From contig NZ_CP051684.1 of NCBI RefSeq assembly GCF_012849375.1, positions 5,890,001-5,954,000 of the forward strand: 64,000 nucleotides of DNA, given 5' to 3'. The notes under the pieces are model-generated. The model saw only the letters and a list, made by a program, of their open reading frames with translations. It did no database searches and was not told the origin of the DNA. Position 1 is the first letter of the stretch. The number at the start of each line of letters is the position of its first letter. Of the stretch, positions 53,722 to 63,271 are shown one piece after another. Position numbers and translations under genes: made by a program. Origin of the DNA: Duganella dendranthematis (GTDB lineage: Bacteria > Pseudomonadota > Gammaproteobacteria > Burkholderiales > Burkholderiaceae_D).

Positions 53722-56091
53722 ATGCTACGCCCAACCCACAACGGCGACCGCTACGAATTGAACAGCCCCACCGCGATGCCGCAAGCCGCCGGCTTCCTGT
53801 GGAATCAGAAGATGATGATACAGGTGACCTGCCGCGGCTACGCCACCGCGCAATTCATGCAGCCGGAGCCGGCCAAGTATGCGCATGCGCCCAACCTGGA
53901 GGCCAAGACCTTCATGCAGCCGGAGCAGAACTACTACGCCCATCATCCGGGCCGCTTCTTCTACATCAAGGACGAAGAAACCGGCGAACTGTTCTCGGCG
54001 CCATATGAGCCGGTGCGCGCGCCGGTGGACAGCTACGCCTTCTCGGTCGGTAAGGCCAATCTGGCATGGACCATCGAACACCTGGGCATACGGCTGGAAC
54101 TGACTCTCGGTTTGCCTGTGGCGGATGTGGTGGAGTTATGGTCGCTGCGCGTGACTAATCTGTCGGGCCGCGCGCGCAAGCTGAGCGTCTATCCCTACTT
54201 CCCGATCGGGTATATGTCGTGGATGAACCAGTCGGGCGAATATCGCGCGGACCTGGGCGGCGTGGTGGCCAGCAGCGTCACGCCGTATCAAAAAGTGGCG
54301 GACTACTTCAAGCAGAAGGACTTCAAGGACAAGACCTACTTCCTGTGCGAGCAGGCGCCGGATGCGTGGGAAGTGCGCCAGTCGGCGTTTGAAGGCGAAG
54401 GCGGTTTGCATGCGCCGTCAGCCGTCACCGCGCAGCAGATGGGCAATAGCGACGCACGCTACGAAACGCCGACCGCCGCCGTGCAGTACCGCGTGACGCT
54501 GGCCGAAGGCGAGGCGCGCGACTACCGCTTCCTGTTCGGCCCCGCGTTTGACGATGCCGAAATCCAGGCGGTGCGCGCCAGATACCTGAGCGCCGAGGCG
54601 TTCCAGTCCACTGCCGACGACTACGCCGCCTACGTCGCCAGCGGCCACGGATGCCTGCGCATCGAAACGCCGGACGCGGACCTCGACAACTTCGTCAACC
54701 ACTGGCTGCCGCGCCAGGTGTTCTACCATGGCGACGTCAATCGCCTCAGCACCGATCCGCAAACCCGCAACTACCTGCAGGACAATATGGGCATGAGCTT
54801 CATCAAGCCCAGTGTGATGCGCAAAGCTTTCCTGCACGCGTTGTCGCAGCAGGAAGCCACAGGCGCCATGCCGGACGGGATTCTGCTCACCGAAGGCGCG
54901 GAACTCAAATACATCAACCAGGTGCCGCACACCGACCATTGTGTCTGGCTGCCGGTGGCGCTCAAGGTCTACCTCGACGAAACCGCCGACTACGACATCC
55001 TCAATGAAGACGTGGTGGGCACGGAGACCGGCATCGCCCTCACCGTGTCCGAGCGCGTGAGCAGCGCCATGGACTGGCTGCTGCAGTCGCGCGACAAGCG
55101 TGGTCTGAGCTACATCGCGCAGGGCGACTGGTGCGATCCGATGAACATGGTCGGCTACAAGGGCCGTGGCGTGTCCGGCTGGCTGACCGTGGCCACCGCC
55201 TACGCGCTCAATCTGTGGGCCGAGATTTGCGAGACCAGCGGCGCCAGCTCCTCGCTGGCGGAAAGCGCCAAGCATTTCCGCGCCGGCGCCCGCAGCGTCA
55301 ATCGCGCCGCCAACGAACACCTGTGGGACGGCGACTGGTTCGCGCGCGGCATCACCGACGACAACGTCACCTTCGGCATCCGCAAGGACAAGGAAGGCCG
55401 CATCTGGCTCAACCCGCAAGCCTGGGCCATCCTCGGCGGCGCCGCCAATGCCGGCCAGCGTGCATCGATGGTGTCGCAAGTGGAGCAGCAGCTGGTGACG
55501 CCGTACGGCGTGCAGATGTTTGCGCCGCCGTTCAGTGCCATGCGCGACGATGTCGGCCGCGTCACGCAAAAGCATCCGGGATCGGCGGAGAACGGCGCGG
55601 TGTACAACCACGCGGCGATCTTCTACATCTACAGCCTGTACACGATCAACGAGAGCGACCGCGCCTACGAACTGCTGCGCCGCATGCTGCCCGGCCCGAG
55701 CGAGGCCGATTACCTGCAACGCGGCCAGCTGCCGGTGTTCATCCCCAATTATTATCGCGGCGCGTACCACGAGTATCCACGCACCGCCGGGCGTTCCAGC
55801 CAGTTGTTCAATACGGGCACCGTATCGTGGGTCTACCTGTGCTTCATCGAAGGGCTGTGCGGCTTGAAGGGCAGCAGCGATGGCCTGACCGTCAAGCCGC
55901 AGCTGCCGTCGCACTGGGATGGCATCAAGGTGGTCCGCCAGTTCCGCCACGCGACCTTCAACGTGTCTATACAACGCGCCGACGTCAACGAAATACAGGT
56001 GTGGCAAGACGGTAAGCGTTTGACTGAAAACGTTATCAAAGGTATCGTTGCGGGCGGAGCATACGCGTTGGAGGTTCTGATCCCACGCTAA
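53722..56091 (+). CDS. GH94 glycoside phosphorylase, probable cellobionic acid phosphorylase
   Basis: A 789-residue cytosolic phosphorylase. GGAG at 53711-53714 favours ATG 53722; GTG 53716 and ATG 53719 are alternatives. The N-terminal beta-sandwich (residues 10-280) and alpha/alpha-barrel are those of GH94. The general-acid Asp is about residue 469 in [11 protein letters not shown], where cellobiose phosphorylases have GDWND. The length and this variant motif recall cellobionic acid phosphorylases, which split 4-O-beta-glucosyl-gluconate with phosphate into glucose-1-phosphate and gluconate. The adjacent gluconokinase, GntR and GPH transporter support this assignment. The exact substrate is inferred. 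Confidence 0.82.
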   Translation: MLRPTHNGDRYELNSPTAMPQAAGFLWNQKMMIQVTCRGYATAQFMQPEPAKYAHAPNLEAKTFMQPEQNYYAHHPGRFFYIKDEETGELFSAPYEPVRAPVDSYAFSVGKANLAWTIEHLGIRLELTLGLPVADVVELWSLRVTNLSGRARKLSVYPYFPIGYMSWMNQSGEYRADLGGVVASSVTPYQKVADYFKQKDFKDKTYFLCEQAPDAWEVRQSAFEGEGGLHAPSAVTAQQMGNSDARYETPTAAVQYRVTLAEGEARDYRFLFGPAFDDAEIQAVRARYLSAEAFQSTADDYAAYVASGHGCLRIETPDADLDNFVNHWLPRQVFYHGDVNRLSTDPQTRNYLQDNMGMSFIKPSVMRKAFLHALSQQEATGAMPDGILLTEGAELKYINQVPHTDHCVWLPVALKVYLDETADYDILNEDVVGTETGIALTVSERVSSAMDWLLQSRDKRGLSYIAQGDWCDPMNMVGYKGRGVSGWLTVATAYALNLWAEICETSGASSSLAESAKHFRAGARSVNRAANEHLWDGDWFARGITDDNVTFGIRKDKEGRIWLNPQAWAILGGAANAGQRASMVSQVEQQLVTPYGVQMFAPPFSAMRDDVGRVTQKHPGSAENGAVYNHAAIFYIYSLYTINESDRAYELLRRMLPGPSEADYLQRGQLPVFIPNYYRGAYHEYPRTAGRSSQLFNTGTVSWVYLCFIEGLCGLKGSSDGLTVKPQLPSHWDGIKVVRQFRHATFNVSIQRADVNEIQVWQDGKRLTENVIKGIVAGGAYALEVLIPR

Positions 56092-56123
56092 ATTAACTTA
56101 AAATTATAAGGACACTGTATCGT

Positions 56124-58367
56124 ATGAAGAAGCGTCTCTGGCTGTCTCTGGCACTGGCTTATCCACTCATGTTGACCGGCGCCCACGCCGCAGACGCACC
56201 GCAACCCTGGCTCGACGCCAAGCAGTCGCCCGACGCCCGCGCCGACCAGCTGGTGAAGGCGATGACGCTGGATGAAAAAATCCAGACCGTGTTCGCCTAC
56301 TTCTCCACCGAATTCTCGCCGAAGAAATACGAACAACCGAAAGAAGGCCGTCCCGATTCGGCCGGCTATGTGCCGGGCATCGCCCGCCTTGGCCTGCCGC
56401 CGCAGTGGCAATCGGATGCCGGCGTTGGCGTCGCCACGCAAGCCGTTTCCAAGAAACCGTATGAGCGCACTTCCCTGCCTTCCGGCCTGGCCACCACCGC
56501 CACCTGGAATCCGCAACTGGCCTTCGCCGGTGGCGCCATGATCGGCAGCGAGGCACGCAGCACCGGCTTCAATGTGCTGCTGGCCGGCGGCGTCAATCTG
56601 ATGCGCGAACCGCGCAATGGCCGCAACTTCGAATACGGCGGTGAAGATCCGCTGCTGGCCGGCGTGATGGTCGGCGAACAGATTCGCGGCATCCAGTCGA
56701 ACCACATCATTTCGACGGTCAAGCACTACGCCTTCAACGACCAGGAAACCAATCGCAATCACATCAACGTCAAGATCGCCGACAAAGCCGGTCGCATGTC
56801 CGATCTGCTGGCGCTGCAATTCGCCATCGAGCGTGGCGATCCGGGTTCGGTGATGTGCGCGTACAACCGCGTCAACGGCGACTACGCCTGTGAGAACGAC
56901 TACCTGCTCAATGAAGTGCTGAAGAAGGACTGGAAGTACACCGGCTACGTGATGTCCGACTGGGGCGCGACCCACTCCACCATCCCGGCCGCCAACCGTG
57001 GCCTGGACCAGCAGTCCGGCTTCCCGTTCGATAAATCCGGCTACTTCAACGAGGCGCTGAAGGAAGCAGTGGTCAATCGCCACGTGCCGGAAGCGCGCCT
57101 GAACGACATGGTCAAGCGCATCACCCGCACCATGTTCGCGCACGGCGTGGTCGAGCATCCAGTGTCGACGCCAACGTCGGCCGATGCCGGCATCGACTTC
57201 GCCGCGCACGGCAAGGTAACGCAGGCCGACGCAGAAGAAGCCATCGTGCTGCTGAAGAACCAGAACGACCTGCTGCCGCTGGCGGCCAGCGCGCGCAACA
57301 TCGTCATCATCGGCGGCCACGCGGATGTCGGCGTGCTGTCGGGCGGCGGTTCGGCGCAGGTGTATCCAAAAGGCGGTTCGGCGGTGCCGAATGAAGGCCC
57401 GGCATACTTCCCTGGCCCGATCGTCTATCACCGCTCGTCGCCAATGGGCGAACTGGCTGCGCTGACCAAGGCCAAGCTGACCTACAACGACGGCAAGGAC
57501 GTCGCAGCCGCCGCCAAGCTGGCAGCCGGCGCCGATGTCGTCATCGTATTCGGTAACCAGTGGATGGCCGAGAGCTTCGATAGCGACGACCTCAATCTGC
57601 CGAACAAGCAGGATGACCTGATCGCCGCCGTGGCCAAGGCCAATCCGAAAACCGTGGTGGTGCTGCAAACCGGCGGTCCGGTGGTGATGCCATGGCTGAA
57701 CGACGTCGGCGCGGTGCTGGAAGCCTGGTACCCGGGCACCAACGGCGGCGCCGCGATTGCGCGCGTGCTGAGTGGCGAAGTCAATCCGTCCGGCCGTTTG
57801 CCCGCCACCTTCCCTGCTTCGCTGGCGCAGCTGCCGCGTCCAACTCTGGATGGCGATGCCAAGACCAAGGATGAGAACATCATCGAGAAGGTCACCACCG
57901 ACTACAACATCGAAGGCGCGGCGGTCGGCTACAAATGGTTTGATCTGAAGGGCCACAAGCCGCTGTTCCCGTTCGGTTACGGCCTGTCTTACAGCAGCTT
58001 TGCGCTGGAAGGCCTGAGCGCCAAGCCAGCCGGCAACGGTATCGAGGTCAGCTTCAGCATCAAGAACACCGGCAAGCGCGATGGCAAGTCGGTGGGCCAG
58101 GTGTACGTGTCGCCGGTCAGCGGCGGCTGGGAAGCGCCTAAGCGTTTGGGCGGCTGGGACAAGCTGGCCGTGAAGGCCGGCGCCAGCGGCAAGGCCACGG
58201 TGAAGATCGATCCGCGTCTGCTGGGCGTGTACGACAGCGCCAGCAAGACCTGGAAGATCGCCGCCGGCGAATACCTGGTCACGCTGGCCGAATCGGCCGG
58301 CGCCAAGCCCGCCGCCAGCGTCAAGGTCAAGCTGGCTGCAAAGACGGTGGACGTCAACGGCCGCTAA
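56124..58367 (+). CDS. GH3 family beta-glucosidase, periplasmic
   Basis: A 747-residue enzyme with signal peptide (WLSLALAYPLMLTGAHAAD). The GH3 N-terminal barrel contains KHYAFNDQETNRNH and the nucleophile Asp279 in MSDWGATHS. The C-terminal alpha/beta sandwich (FGNQWMAESFD, GGAAIARVLSGEVNPSGRLPATFP split over it) and a fibronectin-III-like domain (FSIKNTGKRDGKSVGQVYVSP) complete the usual layout. It removes beta-linked glucose from the non-reducing end of oligosaccharides. It follows GH94 by 32 bases and would trim longer cello-oligosaccharides or glucosides in the periplasm. Confidence 0.92.
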   Translation: MKKRLWLSLALAYPLMLTGAHAADAPQPWLDAKQSPDARADQLVKAMTLDEKIQTVFAYFSTEFSPKKYEQPKEGRPDSAGYVPGIARLGLPPQWQSDAGVGVATQAVSKKPYERTSLPSGLATTATWNPQLAFAGGAMIGSEARSTGFNVLLAGGVNLMREPRNGRNFEYGGEDPLLAGVMVGEQIRGIQSNHIISTVKHYAFNDQETNRNHINVKIADKAGRMSDLLALQFAIERGDPGSVMCAYNRVNGDYACENDYLLNEVLKKDWKYTGYVMSDWGATHSTIPAANRGLDQQSGFPFDKSGYFNEALKEAVVNRHVPEARLNDMVKRITRTMFAHGVVEHPVSTPTSADAGIDFAAHGKVTQADAEEAIVLLKNQNDLLPLAASARNIVIIGGHADVGVLSGGGSAQVYPKGGSAVPNEGPAYFPGPIVYHRSSPMGELAALTKAKLTYNDGKDVAAAAKLAAGADVVIVFGNQWMAESFDSDDLNLPNKQDDLIAAVAKANPKTVVVLQTGGPVVMPWLNDVGAVLEAWYPGTNGGAAIARVLSGEVNPSGRLPATFPASLAQLPRPTLDGDAKTKDENIIEKVTTDYNIEGAAVGYKWFDLKGHKPLFPFGYGLSYSSFALEGLSAKPAGNGIEVSFSIKNTGKRDGKSVGQVYVSPVSGGWEAPKRLGGWDKLAVKAGASGKATVKIDPRLLGVYDSASKTWKIAAGEYLVTLAESAGAKPAASVKVKLAAKTVDVNGR

Positions 58368-58379
58368 TCGCGGCGCATG

Positions 58380-58403
58380 CTGCACGGCTTGCGGGCCGTG
58401 CAG
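58380..58403. terminator. Hairpin between convergent GH3 and binding-protein genes
   Basis: CTGCACGGC and GCCGTGCAG form a perfect nine-pair stem with loop TTGCGG, 13 bases after the GH3 stop and six before the stop of the minus-strand gene. A short CGTTTCT follows on the plus strand; it probably ends the sugar operon. Confidence 0.6.
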
Positions 58404-58408
58404 CGTTT

Positions 58409-59245
58409 CTACTCCGCCGCCGACAACGCCGTCACCAGCGTTGCCGGTCCTGGCCGGAACAGCCGCCTGACGGTGGCTTCATCAAAATATTTGGCATAGA
58501 TGGCGCGTACGCGCTGCTCTTCCGTCATGGCCTTCAGCGCCGCTGCGTAATGCCGGCGTACCGCCGGCGATACGGTCTGCTTCGACAAATAGATACCGGT
58601 AAACTGCGGCGCCGATTCCGGCAACGGCACAATCACGGCCGGCGTTGGCAGGTGGATCTGCTTCAGGTATTTGCTATAGATCGGCGGCGAGGCCAATGTG
58701 CCTTCCGCGCGGCCCATTTCCAGCTTGCCGAACACGGTCTCGAAATCGTTCACCACTTCCAGTCGCCCGGCGGCGGCCAGCAGCGCCAGCTGGGTTTCGA
58801 TCGCGCTGTCGTAGGCCACGCCACGCGTGACGTTGAGCCGTCCCGTACCGCGCGCGACAAAGTCGCCCAAGCTGCTGAATTGCTGGCCGCCGGACTGCGT
58901 CAGCACCAGATCGTATTGCAGCCAGGCGTAAGGCAGGTAGTTGGCGTAAGCGTCGCGCTCCGGCAGGCGCAACGAGCCCATCGTCATGTCGACGTGGCCG
59001 GCCGCCAGCTCGATGAACAGGCGCTGGCGCGGATACCAATGGAATTCAAACTTGCAGCCAGTGCGGCGCGCCATCTCGTTGGCGATATCGACGGCAATGC
59101 CGCCAATCCGGCCTTGCTCGCGATAGGAGGTGTAGCCGAGATCGCTCAAGCCGACACGTGTGACGGGTGGACACACGGGCTCCGCTTGCGCAGCGGGCAG
59201 GCTGAACCAGAAGCTGGCGATCAGGAGCAACTGCTTGCGTTTCAT
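58409..59245 (-). CDS. Periplasmic binding-protein-like protein (SBP_bac_3 type)
   Basis: A 278-residue exported protein. ATG 59245 has AAGAG six bases upstream and a signal peptide (LLLIASFWFSLPAAQAE). The mature part begins with VGLSDLGYTSYREQGRIGGIAVDIANEM spread over the first strand and helix, and then CKFEFHWYPRQRLFIELAAG, all typical of family 3 solute-binding proteins. It has no ABC partner nearby, like the orphan at 4035. Two cysteines at the N-terminal end may form a disulfide. The ligand is unknown. An upstream start at 59395 would overlap the next gene and is rejected. Confidence 0.78.
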   Translation of the reverse strand: MKRKQLLLIASFWFSLPAAQAEPVCPPVTRVGLSDLGYTSYREQGRIGGIAVDIANEMARRTGCKFEFHWYPRQRLFIELAAGHVDMTMGSLRLPERDAYANYLPYAWLQYDLVLTQSGGQQFSSLGDFVARGTGRLNVTRGVAYDSAIETQLALLAAAGRLEVVNDFETVFGKLEMGRAEGTLASPPIYSKYLKQIHLPTPAVIVPLPESAPQFTGIYLSKQTVSPAVRRHYAAALKAMTEEQRVRAIYAKYFDEATVRRLFRPGPATLVTALSAAE

Positions 59246-59375
59246 CATTAACTCTTGCGGTGGATAACGATGAGTGTATCTTATGCCCGCGCAATGGCGC
59301 GAGAAAGCCTCACGCCTGCAAACCTTCTTTGCAACAGTGCAAGGCGCTGCTCGAAGACAGCGGTACACTTGGCGC

Positions 59376-60593
59376 ATGCCACTCACTCCCAACAAGCAAG
59401 CCGAATTGCAGCGCGCTTTACAGGACGCGATGGACGATCACGCCCTGCTGGCGGCGATGCCGGACTTGCAGCCGATGCTGGGTACGCCTCCGCTGCCGGC
59501 CGGCCTGATCACGGACAGCGAGTTGCACATCGTGCGGCACAAGGACAGCGGCTGCGTGCAGTTCGTATTTCCGGGCGACGCCTCGCCGGCGCCGCTACCC
59601 GGAATGCCACTGGCGCGGCAGTCGGGCTGGGACTGGATCGTGCAAGCCACGGTCAATACCGCCGCCCAGATGACACAGGCGATGATCGACAAGATCGAGG
59701 CCCACCACCAGCCGGAGCGTCTGCTGGCGCTGCGTCACGGCAACCGCCAGACCGCGACGCCGGCCGAACTGAATGCGGCGCGCGGGCGCAAGGTATTACT
59801 GCTGGTGCATGGCGTGTTCAGTTCGACACAAGGCGCGTTTGGCGACCTTGATCTGCAACCGCTGCTGGAGCGCTACGAAGGCCGCGTCTTCGGCTACGAC
59901 CATTGGACCATCGGCCGCACGCCGCAGCAGAACGCCATGAACCTGCTGCACCGGCTGCCGGCGAATGCGGGCTGGGAGCTGGACATCCTGTGCCATAGCC
60001 GTGGCGGGCTGGTGGTGCGCTCGCTGCTGACCGACGGCATGGCCGACATCGCGCGGGCACGCGCCGGACGCATCGCCAAGGTTGGCAAGGTGATGTTTGT
60101 GGCGGCGGCCAACCAGGGATCGCCGCTGGCTTCACCGGATGAAATCAAGCACTTTCTCAACGTCGCAGCGCTGCTGGCGTCGTTCAGCGGCAGCATGGCG
60201 CTGGATCTGGTGATCGGACTGGCGCGGATGGTGGTGTCGCTGGGGTTTGCGCAGCCTAGTGTGCAGGCCCTGGCCAGCGACTCGGCGCTGATCGGCCTGC
60301 TGAATCGCAGTAACACGCTGCTGACCAGCGCCAGCAACTATTACGCTCGCGCCAACTTCGACTACGGCGACTCGGTGCTGGAACGCGCCGGTTCCCTGCT
60401 CAGCAACGTCCTGATCGACAGCGCCAACGACATGGTGGTGCCGTATGACAGCGTGCTGCTGCCAAACGCCGCGCCCGACACCGGCCACATGCTGAGCTTC
60501 GGCAGCGCCGAACAAAAACAAACCGCTGTCTGGCACACCGACTTCTTCCGCCAGGCAGCCACCCGCGATTTCGTGTTGCACAACCTGAATTAG
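59376..60593 (+). CDS. Alpha/beta hydrolase, lipase-like (DUF7379 type)
   Basis: A 405-residue protein with an alpha/beta hydrolase core from about residue 130: the oxyanion segment LLVHGVFSSTQGAFG, the nucleophile elbow CHSRGGL, an Asp in SANDMVVPYDS and a His near the C terminus (VWHTDFF) give a full catalytic triad. The N-terminal 110 residues are a distinct beta-rich domain. No signal peptide is seen, so it is cytosolic. Relatives are annotated as lipase-like or DUF7379 proteins, sometimes attached to CHAT-type proteases. The start at 59376 follows a weak ribosome site; the upstream in-frame ATG 59274 is less likely. Confidence 0.78.
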   Translation: MPLTPNKQAELQRALQDAMDDHALLAAMPDLQPMLGTPPLPAGLITDSELHIVRHKDSGCVQFVFPGDASPAPLPGMPLARQSGWDWIVQATVNTAAQMTQAMIDKIEAHHQPERLLALRHGNRQTATPAELNAARGRKVLLLVHGVFSSTQGAFGDLDLQPLLERYEGRVFGYDHWTIGRTPQQNAMNLLHRLPANAGWELDILCHSRGGLVVRSLLTDGMADIARARAGRIAKVGKVMFVAAANQGSPLASPDEIKHFLNVAALLASFSGSMALDLVIGLARMVVSLGFAQPSVQALASDSALIGLLNRSNTLLTSASNYYARANFDYGDSVLERAGSLLSNVLIDSANDMVVPYDSVLLPNAAPDTGHMLSFGSAEQKQTAVWHTDFFRQAATRDFVLHNLN

Positions 60594-60612
60594 CGGCGCA
60601 CTCGGGGTACAG

Positions 60613-60909
60613 TTACTCGACGACCGGCCCGGGCGCCTTGCGGCGGCGGCGCGCGTGTTTGGGGTCGGCGATCAGGGGGCGGTACAGTTCGATGCGGTCG
60701 TGGGCGCGCAGCATGGTGTCCAGCGGCTTTTTCTTGGCGTAGATGCCAGTTTGCAGCTGGCTCAGGTCCAGGCCCGGCACTTCCTGCAACACGCCGCTCA
60801 GGCCGATCGCCTGCTCCAGCGTGGTGCCGGCCGGCACCTGCAGGTCGCGCAGGAATTGCGCGCCGTCGCTGGCATAGCACACCTGGATCGCGAAAGTCTC
60901 AGCCGCCAT
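60613..60909 (-). CDS. rnfH: RnfH family ubiquitin-fold protein
   Basis: A 98-residue protein of the RnfH/UPF0125 family (FAIQVCYASDGAQFLRDLQV, ending DRIELYRPLIADPKHARRRR). The fold is ubiquitin-like; RnfH is often next to ratA (formerly pasT/pasI pair) and was once called an antitoxin, though the function is not settled. ATG 60909 overlaps the ratA stop by 11 bases, showing translational coupling. In related genomes the next gene in this direction is guaB; here unrelated genes follow. Confidence 0.88.
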   Translation of the reverse strand: MAAETFAIQVCYASDGAQFLRDLQVPAGTTLEQAIGLSGVLQEVPGLDLSQLQTGIYAKKKPLDTMLRAHDRIELYRPLIADPKHARRRRKAPGPVVE

Positions 60910-61333
60910 ACACCGTTTCCGCCCGTTTGCAGAAGGAATCCACCATGCTGTTGGCAATCATGCCAAACACCGGCCCCACCAGCTTGTCCAGCAGCCCGCT
61001 GGAGAACTCGTAGCGCAGGTCCAGTTCGATCTTGCAGGCATCGTCGCGCAGCGCTTTAAACGTCCACACGCCGTCCAGGCACTTGAAAGGTCCGTCCACC
61101 AGCTTCATCTTAATCTGATCCGGCGGCGTGTTTTCGTTCGACGTGGTAAAACTCTGCTTGACGCCGTGATAGTTGATGCCGACGCTGGCCACCACCGTAT
61201 TGCCATTGCGTTCACGGATCTCGACACCACCGCACCAGGGCAGGAATTTGGGATAGTCCTCGATCCTGGCCACCAGATCAAACATTTGCTGAGCGCTATA
61301 ACCGAGGAAAACTGATTTGTGTACTACTGCCAT
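60899..61333 (-). CDS. ratA: RatA-like START-domain protein (ribosome association toxin family)
   Basis: A 144-residue protein of the COQ10/RatA START family: MAVVHKSVFLGYSAQQMFDLV start, a DYPKFLPWC motif and a C-terminal helix (GMIANSMVDSFCKRAETVYG). In E. coli RatA was reported to hinder 70S ribosome assembly, while related COQ10 proteins bind ubiquinone. The gene is divergent from smpB (75 bases between starts) and overlaps rnfH, a conserved arrangement. Confidence 0.92.
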   Translation of the reverse strand: MAVVHKSVFLGYSAQQMFDLVARIEDYPKFLPWCGGVEIRERNGNTVVASVGINYHGVKQSFTTSNENTPPDQIKMKLVDGPFKCLDGVWTFKALRDDACKIELDLRYEFSSGLLDKLVGPVFGMIANSMVDSFCKRAETVYGG

Positions 61334-61408
61334 TGTCTAACCATTTGCTATGATGTTGAATTATTCGCGTCTCACGGCGCGCAGCAGTAGTTTAACCGAT
61401 ACCCACTC

Positions 61409-61858
61409 ATGACCATAGCCGACAACAAAAAAGCCTTTTTTGACTACTTCATCGAAGACCGCTTCGAAGCCGGGATCGTGCTCGAAGGCTGGGAAGTCAA
61501 GGCCATCCGCGATGCCCGCGTCCAGATCAAGGAAGCTTACGTCACCATCAAGGGCGACGAGCTGTACCTGTTCGGCGCCCACATCAGCGCCCTGCCGACC
61601 GCCTCCACCCACATCAGCCCGGAAGCAGTACGGACCCGCAAGCTGCTGCTGCACCGCTCGGAGATCGACAAGCTGATCAGCCGCGTGACACGCTCCGGCT
61701 ACACCTTGGTGCCGCTCAACCTGCATTACAAGGGTGGCCGCGTCAAATGTGAAATCGGCCTCGCCAAGGGCAAGAAGATGCATGATAAGCGTGCCACAGA
61801 GAAAGATCGCGACGGCAAGCGCGAGGTCGAATCGGCAATGAAGACCAATCGCCGCTAA
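61409..61858 (+). CDS. smpB: SsrA-binding protein
   Basis: A 149-residue RNA-binding protein that partners tmRNA to rescue stalled ribosomes. Typical motifs are [28 protein letters not shown] (in the N-terminal OB fold), [18 protein letters not shown] and the basic C-terminal tail ([18 protein letters not shown]). Length is normal. It is divergent from ratA and ends with a strong terminator. Confidence 0.97.
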   Translation: MTIADNKKAFFDYFIEDRFEAGIVLEGWEVKAIRDARVQIKEAYVTIKGDELYLFGAHISALPTASTHISPEAVRTRKLLLHRSEIDKLISRVTRSGYTLVPLNLHYKGGRVKCEIGLAKGKKMHDKRATEKDRDGKREVESAMKTNRR

Positions 61859-61880
61859 AACTGTTGCGCGCCCCGTACAC

Positions 61881-61906
61881 AACCCGGTCCCGAACCGGGT
61901 TTTTTA
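61881..61906 (+). terminator. Rho-independent terminator of smpB
   Basis: AACCCGGT and ACCGGGTT form a perfect eight-pair stem with loop CCCGA, followed by TTTTTT, 23 bases after the smpB stop. Confidence 0.93.
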
Positions 61907-62021
61907 TCGCCCTTAGAATTTCTAATCAGAAACATCCATGCTAAACTGGGCGCTGAATGATTTTACATTCGCGGCCAGCGGCTGGCCGCGAGCAGACTGG
62001 ATTTTTGAGGACGAGGCTATC

Positions 62022-62717
62022 ATGGCGCTGAAAACTGCAATGGCTCTGGCAGCCGGGCTAACGCTGCTGGCGGGATGCGCGTCTCGCTACACGCCCACGC
62101 CGCTGGCCGCCAACTTCCCCACCACCAAGCAAGCCAAGCTGCAAGCCGCCTACCACTGGGGCGTGATTTCCGACAGCATCGAGAAGCGCGTGGTGGCCGA
62201 GCTCAAGAAAAGCCCGCCACGCCCGGTCTACATCAATGAGCCGAAAGAGCCGTCGGCCTTCCAGCGCGCGCTGGCGACCCAGCTGACCACGTCGCTGGTG
62301 AACGACGGCTACGTGGTGTCGCGCACTGCGGCCGGCTCCCTCAAGATCGATCTGGATGTACAGGCCGTCACCTTCAGCGCCAACCGTCCGCAATACCGCT
62401 ATCACGGCGAACGCGCCGTGCTCGGCAGCGGCGTCTGGCTGCTGAGCGAAGTCGAAGCACCGGCCGTGGCGGATGTCGCGGTGGCGGTTGGCGCGCTCGA
62501 TGCGCACGACTGGTTCAATGCCCAGTTTTCGCCGGGCGACACGCCGAAGACCGAGATCATCGTGACCGTCTCCGTGTCCGACCAGTACCGCTACCTGGCG
62601 CGCAACACCTCCGCCTATTACGTGGCCGACACTGACCGTACTCTGTACGGCATCGTCGATCCCAAGCCCGAAGAACCTCAACTGACCCGTACCTTCCAGG
62701 TACGCGGAGATATTTAA
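62022..62717 (+). CDS. Uncharacterised lipoprotein
   Basis: A 231-residue lipoprotein. ATG 62022 follows GAGGACGAGG and starts a signal peptide with lipobox LLAGC at residues 16-20. The mature domain has two halves: a helical start (ANFPTTKQAKLQAAYHWG) and a beta-rich part (SLKIDLDVQAVTFSANRPQYR; EIIVTVSVSDQYRYLARN). It is not a family I can name. It shares its stop with the start of a FlgO-like lipoprotein (one-base overlap), so the two probably act together at the envelope. Confidence 0.78.
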   Translation: MALKTAMALAAGLTLLAGCASRYTPTPLAANFPTTKQAKLQAAYHWGVISDSIEKRVVAELKKSPPRPVYINEPKEPSAFQRALATQLTTSLVNDGYVVSRTAAGSLKIDLDVQAVTFSANRPQYRYHGERAVLGSGVWLLSEVEAPAVADVAVAVGALDAHDWFNAQFSPGDTPKTEIIVTVSVSDQYRYLARNTSAYYVADTDRTLYGIVDPKPEEPQLTRTFQVRGDI

Positions 62718-63271
62718 TGCTGACGAAATTTTTGGCCCGCGCTGGCGTGCTGCTGCTGCCGCTAGTGCTGGCGGCCTGCTCCTCGACACCGAAAAGTGAA
62801 GAAGGCAACTACTCCACCATTTCGTCCAACCAGTTCATCAACGCCAACTACAAAGCCGCCGATTCGCTATTGCAGCAACTGAGCGGCAAGCTGGTGGCCG
62901 ACAAGCCGCTGATCGTCGCCACCATGGTCAACATCGATGCACTGGACCAGACCGCCACGTTGGGCCGGCTGGTGTCGGAACAGGTGTCGACCCGCATGGC
63001 GCAAGGCGGCCTGAGCATGCTGGAAATGAAGCTGCGCAACAGTGTCTACCTGAAGCGCAACCAGGGCGAGCTGATGCTGACGCGCGAAATCGGCGAAGTG
63101 GCGACCAGTCACAACGCCCAGGCCATCGTGGTCGGTTCGTATGCGGAAACCAGCGATATGGTGTTCATCAACATCAAGGTGATCCAGCCGAACACCAACT
63201 TCGTGCTGGCCGGGACCGATTACGTGCTGGCCAAGGAAGCCATCGTCCGCTCGATGTTGCAGCGGAATTAA
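62717..63271 (+). CDS. FlgO-like outer-membrane lipoprotein
   Basis: A 184-residue lipoprotein with lipobox LAAC at about residues 18-21 and the FlgO domain: ANYKAADSLLQQLSGKL, then LIVATMVNIDALDQTATLGRLVSEQVSTRM in two elements, and QAIVVGSYAE. FlgO and FlgP form a ring around the flagellar base in Vibrio, but many FlgO-domain proteins lie away from flagellar genes, as here. It begins on the last base of the previous gene, and its stop overlaps the sirtuin gene stop by four bases (convergent). Confidence 0.82.
   Translation: MLTKFLARAGVLLLPLVLAACSSTPKSEEGNYSTISSNQFINANYKAADSLLQQLSGKLVADKPLIVATMVNIDALDQTATLGRLVSEQVSTRMAQGGLSMLEMKLRNSVYLKRNQGELMLTREIGEVATSHNAQAIVVGSYAETSDMVFINIKVIQPNTNFVLAGTDYVLAKEAIVRSMLQRN

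Noticed and set aside
56032..56052. AACGTTATC/GGTATCGTT near-palindrome at the end of the GH94 gene, considered as a fourth GntR site
   Set aside because: It lies inside the coding sequence and does not fit TGWTANCGCTATCA.
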